NCBI GenBank assembly: GCA_018399855.1
Contig: JAGYNX010000077.1
Coordinates: 1-8,470, forward strand
From: Spirochaetota bacterium
Lineage (GTDB): Bacteria > Spirochaetota > UBA4802 > UB4802
Direction: 5' to 3'
DNA length: 8,470 nucleotides
Shown here: positions 5,887 through 8,470 of the stretch, one piece after another
Position numbering within the stretch: the stretch's first letter is position 1
Layout of the letters: each line of letters begins with the position of its first letter
Position numbers and translations under genes: made by a program
Notes under the pieces: model-generated
Seen by the model: the letters and a program-made list of their open reading frames with translations, nothing else
Databases searched by the model: none
Told to the model about the DNA's origin: nothing

Positions 5887-6447
5887 TTATTTTTTCATAA
5901 GGCTTTGAAAAAGATTTTTTGCGTAATAATACACGGTTGTCTTTTTGCCCTGTTTAGATGCTTCTATAATGAATATAACCTTCGTATTGTCCTTCGAATA
6001 GGTATTGATGGTTACATCCCGGTCGTGCTGCACCCGTGGTGTACCATAATATCGTTTCAAAGAGCCAAGAAGGGATTGTATGCTTTTATTCGATATCCTG
6101 TTGTGCCTGTCTGATACTGAATATAATATATCATTGACAAATAAAAAATCCCTGGAAAATGCCGATTCAACCCTGTGTATGGTAACTTTTTCCTTAAGAT
6201 CAGCATTTATGGCCAGTATATAGTTAAGTATTTTATGAGTATAGCCCAGTTTGGAAACAGGTACTACATTTCTTTTTAACTTCTGTCCTGAAATATACTG
6301 TTTTTTAACCTGCTCAGTATTCTTTTGCCACGAATAAATACGCAATACTGGTGTATCAGCCTTAGCTGGTAGCAGGGTTAATAAAAAAATAATAAGTGCC
6401 GCGAAAAGAATGGTAGAACGGCATTGGTTTCTAAAAATAGTGTTCAT
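5887..6447 (-). CDS. exported protein of unknown function
   Basis: I do not recognise this 186-residue protein. Residues 1-30 form a clear Sec signal peptide: R6 and R10, hydrophobic ILFAALIIFLLTLLP, then AKA with likely cleavage before D31. C9 lies before the hydrophobic core and is not a lipobox, so a soluble periplasmic or secreted product is expected. The mature part is basic and looks alpha+beta: strands such as DFLFVNDILYSVSD (100-113), a helical KSIQSLLGSLKRYYGTP (121-137), then strands DVTINTY, TKVIFIIEAS and KKTTVYYYAKNLF, ending in LMKK. It has no cysteine in the mature region and no catalytic motif I can name. The start has only a weak GGAA six bases upstream. It lies between the rpsT block (same strand, separate promoter) and a divergent exported-protein gene. 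Confidence 0.7.
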   Translation of the reverse strand: MNTIFRNQCRSTILFAALIIFLLTLLPAKADTPVLRIYSWQKNTEQVKKQYISGQKLKRNVVPVSKLGYTHKILNYILAINADLKEKVTIHRVESAFSRDFLFVNDILYSVSDRHNRISNKSIQSLLGSLKRYYGTPRVQHDRDVTINTYSKDNTKVIFIIEASKQGKKTTVYYYAKNLFQSLMKK

Positions 6448-6504
6448 GTTTATTCCGTGACAGTTTAATACAGAATATTTCGGCTGGTGCCATAATTGTT
6501 CTAT

Positions 6505-6533
6505 AGATTAATGTTCATTATTTAAAATGTCAA
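6505..6533 (-). promoter_or_regulatory. possible promoter for the 186-residue exported protein gene
   Basis: On the minus strand TTGACA (6528-6533) is followed after 17 bases by TAATCT (6505-6510, weak). ATAAAATAT lies directly upstream. The 13 bases 6521-6533 recur exactly at 47-59, and 6527-6542 matches 1936-1951 at 15 of 16 positions. It would give a leader of about 55 bases. Confidence 0.4.
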
Positions 6534-6625
6534 ATATTTTATTTACCTGTTGATGTATGATTTACGGGTGATAGAAATTGTCAGCAGCTAAAAATATGTA
6601 TATCAACTAAAATATACTTGCGTAA

Positions 6626-6653
6626 TTGGCACAAGGCTTACTACAGTTATACA
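6626..6653 (+). promoter_or_regulatory. possible promoter for the small exported protein and alpha-galactosidase genes
   Basis: TTGGCA (6626-6631, 5 of 6) and TATACA (6648-6653, 4 of 6) are 16 bases apart. A second candidate, TTGCAT (6661-6666) with TATACT (6683-6688), lies downstream. An imperfect palindrome at 6683-6699 overlaps that second -10 and could be an operator. Nothing else is recognisable in the 274-base divergent region 6448-6721. Confidence 0.4.
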
Positions 6654-6721
6654 ATCATTATTGCATTATTGGTGAAATATAGTATACTGATACAGTGTAT
6701 ATATAATAAAGGAGGCTGGGT

Positions 6722-7045
6722 ATGCGAAGGTTTATGGTACTTTTGTTCGCATGCGGCATGTTGATGCAGGTTTCCATGTCTGTAGCAGTTGCCGGTGAGA
6801 AAAGCTTTCAGGGCAGGGTTATTTACGTAAACTCTTCAGAGATTGAGGTTAAGAAGGGAAAGACAGAGATGGTTTTCTCATTTTCTGCGGAGATGAAGGT
6901 AACCGACATTGAAGGTAAAGAAGCTGCTATATCAATGTTAAAGCCATGCCAGATGGTGAAGGTGATATATACCATCGATCAGAAGAAGCATGTTGCCAGT
7001 TTAATTACGGTCAAGAAGCCGGCAGATTGTATTAGTAAAAAGTAA
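6722..7045 (+). CDS. small exported protein, probably an OB-like beta barrel, function unknown
   Basis: A 107-residue protein. Residues 1-24 are a Sec signal peptide (MRRF, hydrophobic core, ending SVAVA; likely cleavage near A24-E26). C11 is too near the N-terminus and in a poor context for a lipobox. The mature 80 residues follow a pattern of short beta strands: FQGRVIYVNSSEIEVKKG, EMVFSFSAEMKVTD, then MLKPCQMVKVIYTID and HVASLITVKKP. This resembles the small secreted OB-like domains of the DUF5666 type, although I cannot confirm that family. Two cysteines (C76, C103) could form a disulphide. The ATG is supported by a perfect AAAGGAGG seven bases upstream, the best ribosome site in the window, so it is probably well expressed. 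It precedes the alpha-galactosidase by 34 bases on the same strand, with no terminator between them. Confidence 0.75.
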   Translation: MRRFMVLLFACGMLMQVSMSVAVAGEKSFQGRVIYVNSSEIEVKKGKTEMVFSFSAEMKVTDIEGKEAAISMLKPCQMVKVIYTIDQKKHVASLITVKKPADCISKK

Positions 7046-7079
7046 ACCGGCAAACCGGAATCCGGAGAGGAGTGGCTAA

Positions 7080-8470
7080 ATGTTAGAACTTAGACCGGAG
7101 ACTATCCAGATAGGGCATTCACTCAAGGGGATGCAGAACAAGGTATTGCTCAACCGTGAATCCGGAACGGTAAGTAATGAAGGCTGGGAGCTCTCTTTCT
7201 CTGTCAGCAGTGGAAAAATTGATCTTCGTATACATTTTAACCGGGACACTTTTTTAGAAAAAATCACACTAAACTCGGTTATACTCAGTGATGTTGACGT
7301 TACCGACCTGGCGTTTTTCAAGAACGGCTACCAGTCATGGAGTTACTCGGGCACTTTCTTTGAAGAAGACCGGCAGCGTAAACCAAGATTCTCTTTCGTG
7401 ATCGCCAACCAGGAAAACGTGAATAATCCGCCAACTGGAAAAAAAGGACATGTTACGTCAGACATGTTCTGTTTTATTGGAAATAAAACAAATGGTGCCG
7501 GATTGTTTGTCGGTCAGCTTTCCCCTTTTGCCCAACTGGTTGAATACAGTTTCATGTTCAGTCATCGCCAGCATACCCTGGGTATCAGCTGGGATTTTAA
7601 CTGTAATGTGAAAGCGGGTGATTGGATATCATTGGATCCGGTTTTCTTTCGAATGGGGGAAGTGCACAATGAGCTTGACGAGTACACAAGAATGGTGGCA
7701 GATTCCCGTTCTGTGCCCCGAAAACCAGACCTGAGAAGGGGGTGGTGTTCATGGTATTATTATTATACAGACATCACCATTGAAGAGATACAGCAAAACC
7801 TTAATTTCTCCAAAGAGAAGTCAATTCCATTCCAGTTTTTTCAAATTGATGACGGGTACCAGGCCGGTATAGGTGACTGGCTTGATCTTAAGACCGGGTT
7901 TAGCGGATCGATGAAAATGCTTGCCGACAGCATTCGTGACGCGGGGTATGTGCCTGGACTTTGGGTGGCCCCTTTCATCGCTTCGAAGAAATCCAGGCTT
8001 ATAAAGGAGTATCCCCGGTGGGTGATGCGTGACAGGAGTGGAAAACCGGTGGTGGCAGGGTATAACCCCAACTGGGATGGCACATATTATGCACTGGATA
8101 TTACAAGCCCCGGTTATCTTCAATGGCTTGAAAAGGTATTTACAACCATTCGTTACGAATGGGGTTTTGAATATATTAAACTGGATTTCATGTATGCCGC
8201 TTCGCTGCCCGGAATGCTTCATGACAGTTCTATGAGCCGGGCCGGGGCACTTGAACTTGGGTTGCGCAAGATACGGGAGTATTCCGGTGATGACGCTTTT
8301 CTTCTTGGCTGCGGAATGCCCATATCCGGGGCGGTGGGATACATGAATGCCATGCGGGTGAGTTGTGATGTATCACAGGGATGGAGGCCGTCTTTCATTG
8401 AACGACTTGCCGGAGGTGATTCTCATGTTGAGACCAGGGGAGCCATACGCAACAGCCTGGTTCGCGCTTT
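7080..8470 (+). CDS. GH36 alpha-galactosidase (partial, cut by the right edge)
   Basis: A 463-codon open frame running off the window. Residues 1 to about 210 are the N-terminal beta-sandwich domain, with GYQSWSY at 83-89. The (beta/alpha)8 barrel follows: RGWCSWYYYY (220-229), QIDDGYQ with D257-D258, WVAPF, then KLDF with nucleophile D369, and RVSCDV with acid/base D430. The 61-residue spacing between the catalytic aspartates fits the compact GH36 group typified by Thermotoga GalA (552 residues), so perhaps 130 residues are missing. It hydrolyses terminal alpha-galactosides such as melibiose or raffinose-type sugars with retention of configuration. No signal peptide is seen, so it probably acts on imported oligosaccharides in the cytoplasm. 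AGAGGAG lies seven bases before the ATG. It is likely cotranscribed with the small exported protein gene. The frame is intact throughout. Confidence 0.93.
   Translation, partial: MLELRPETIQIGHSLKGMQNKVLLNRESGTVSNEGWELSFSVSSGKIDLRIHFNRDTFLEKITLNSVILSDVDVTDLAFFKNGYQSWSYSGTFFEEDRQRKPRFSFVIANQENVNNPPTGKKGHVTSDMFCFIGNKTNGAGLFVGQLSPFAQLVEYSFMFSHRQHTLGISWDFNCNVKAGDWISLDPVFFRMGEVHNELDEYTRMVADSRSVPRKPDLRRGWCSWYYYYTDITIEEIQQNLNFSKEKSIPFQFFQIDDGYQAGIGDWLDLKTGFSGSMKMLADSIRDAGYVPGLWVAPFIASKKSRLIKEYPRWVMRDRSGKPVVAGYNPNWDGTYYALDITSPGYLQWLEKVFTTIRYEWGFEYIKLDFMYAASLPGMLHDSSMSRAGALELGLRKIREYSGDDAFLLGCGMPISGAVGYMNAMRVSCDVSQGWRPSFIERLAGGDSHVETRGAIRNSLVRA

Noticed and set aside
6626..6642. A sigma54-like site, TGGCAC-N5-TTACT.
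   Set aside because: The -24 part fits, but the -12 element has TTAC in place of the required TTGC, and a sigma70-type reading of the same bases is at least as good.
7047..7065. Three CCGG units spaced 8 and 7 bases apart between the small exported gene and the GH36 gene, which could form a 4-bp hairpin.
   Set aside because: They are too short to form a stable structure, no T tract follows, and no further copies appear as an array. Probably chance.
7821..8222. A 133-codon minus-strand frame, plus overlapping frames at 7841-8083 and 8029-8235.
   Set aside because: They lie within the GH36 barrel, whose catalytic motifs are read continuously on the plus strand.

Overview
The window reads as ordinary chromosomal DNA of a bacterium with moderate GC. 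It contains nine complete protein genes, one tRNA and one gene cut by the right edge. I see no phage, transposon, CRISPR array or defence island. The order rpsT (ribosomal protein S20) followed directly by an HU-family gene matches what I recall of Borrelia (rpsT-hbb). Together with KtrAB, TTG start codons and two exported proteins of unknown function, this makes a spirochaete or relative plausible. That assignment is an inference and is not proved here.

Layout. Bases 1-142 hold back-to-back promoter-like sites and a hairpin. Bases 143-532 (+) encode a YlbF/YmcA-family protein. It shares a strong bidirectional terminator (535-568) with a convergent class I aminotransferase on the minus strand (591-1802). 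A 284-base divergent intergenic region leads to a metallo-beta-lactamase-fold hydrolase (2087-3043, +). Its stop codon abuts the stop of ktrA with no base between them.

The minus-strand block from 5869 down to 3044 is the most interesting part. In transcription order it is promoter, rpsT, hup (HU/IHF-like), tRNA-Val(UAC), a terminator-like hairpin, ktrB (K+ translocating subunit) and ktrA (K+ channel gating subunit). rpsT and hup both start with TTG. The hup stop codon lies inside the tRNA gene (10-nt overlap), and a perfect 6-bp hairpin sits just before the tRNA 5' end. ktrB starts five bases after the terminator stem with no visible Shine-Dalgarno. RNA processing and read-through may therefore couple translation, nucleoid and potassium-uptake functions.

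Bases 5887-6447 (-) encode an exported protein I do not recognise. After a 274-base divergent promoter region, a small exported protein (6722-7045, +) is followed 34 bases later by a GH36 alpha-galactosidase (7080 to the right edge). The last gene is intact up to the edge, with both catalytic aspartates visible.

I did not find a wholly new multi-gene system. The best leads are the hup/tRNA overlap, the unusual ktrB start, a recurring promoter sequence and the two unrecognised exported proteins.
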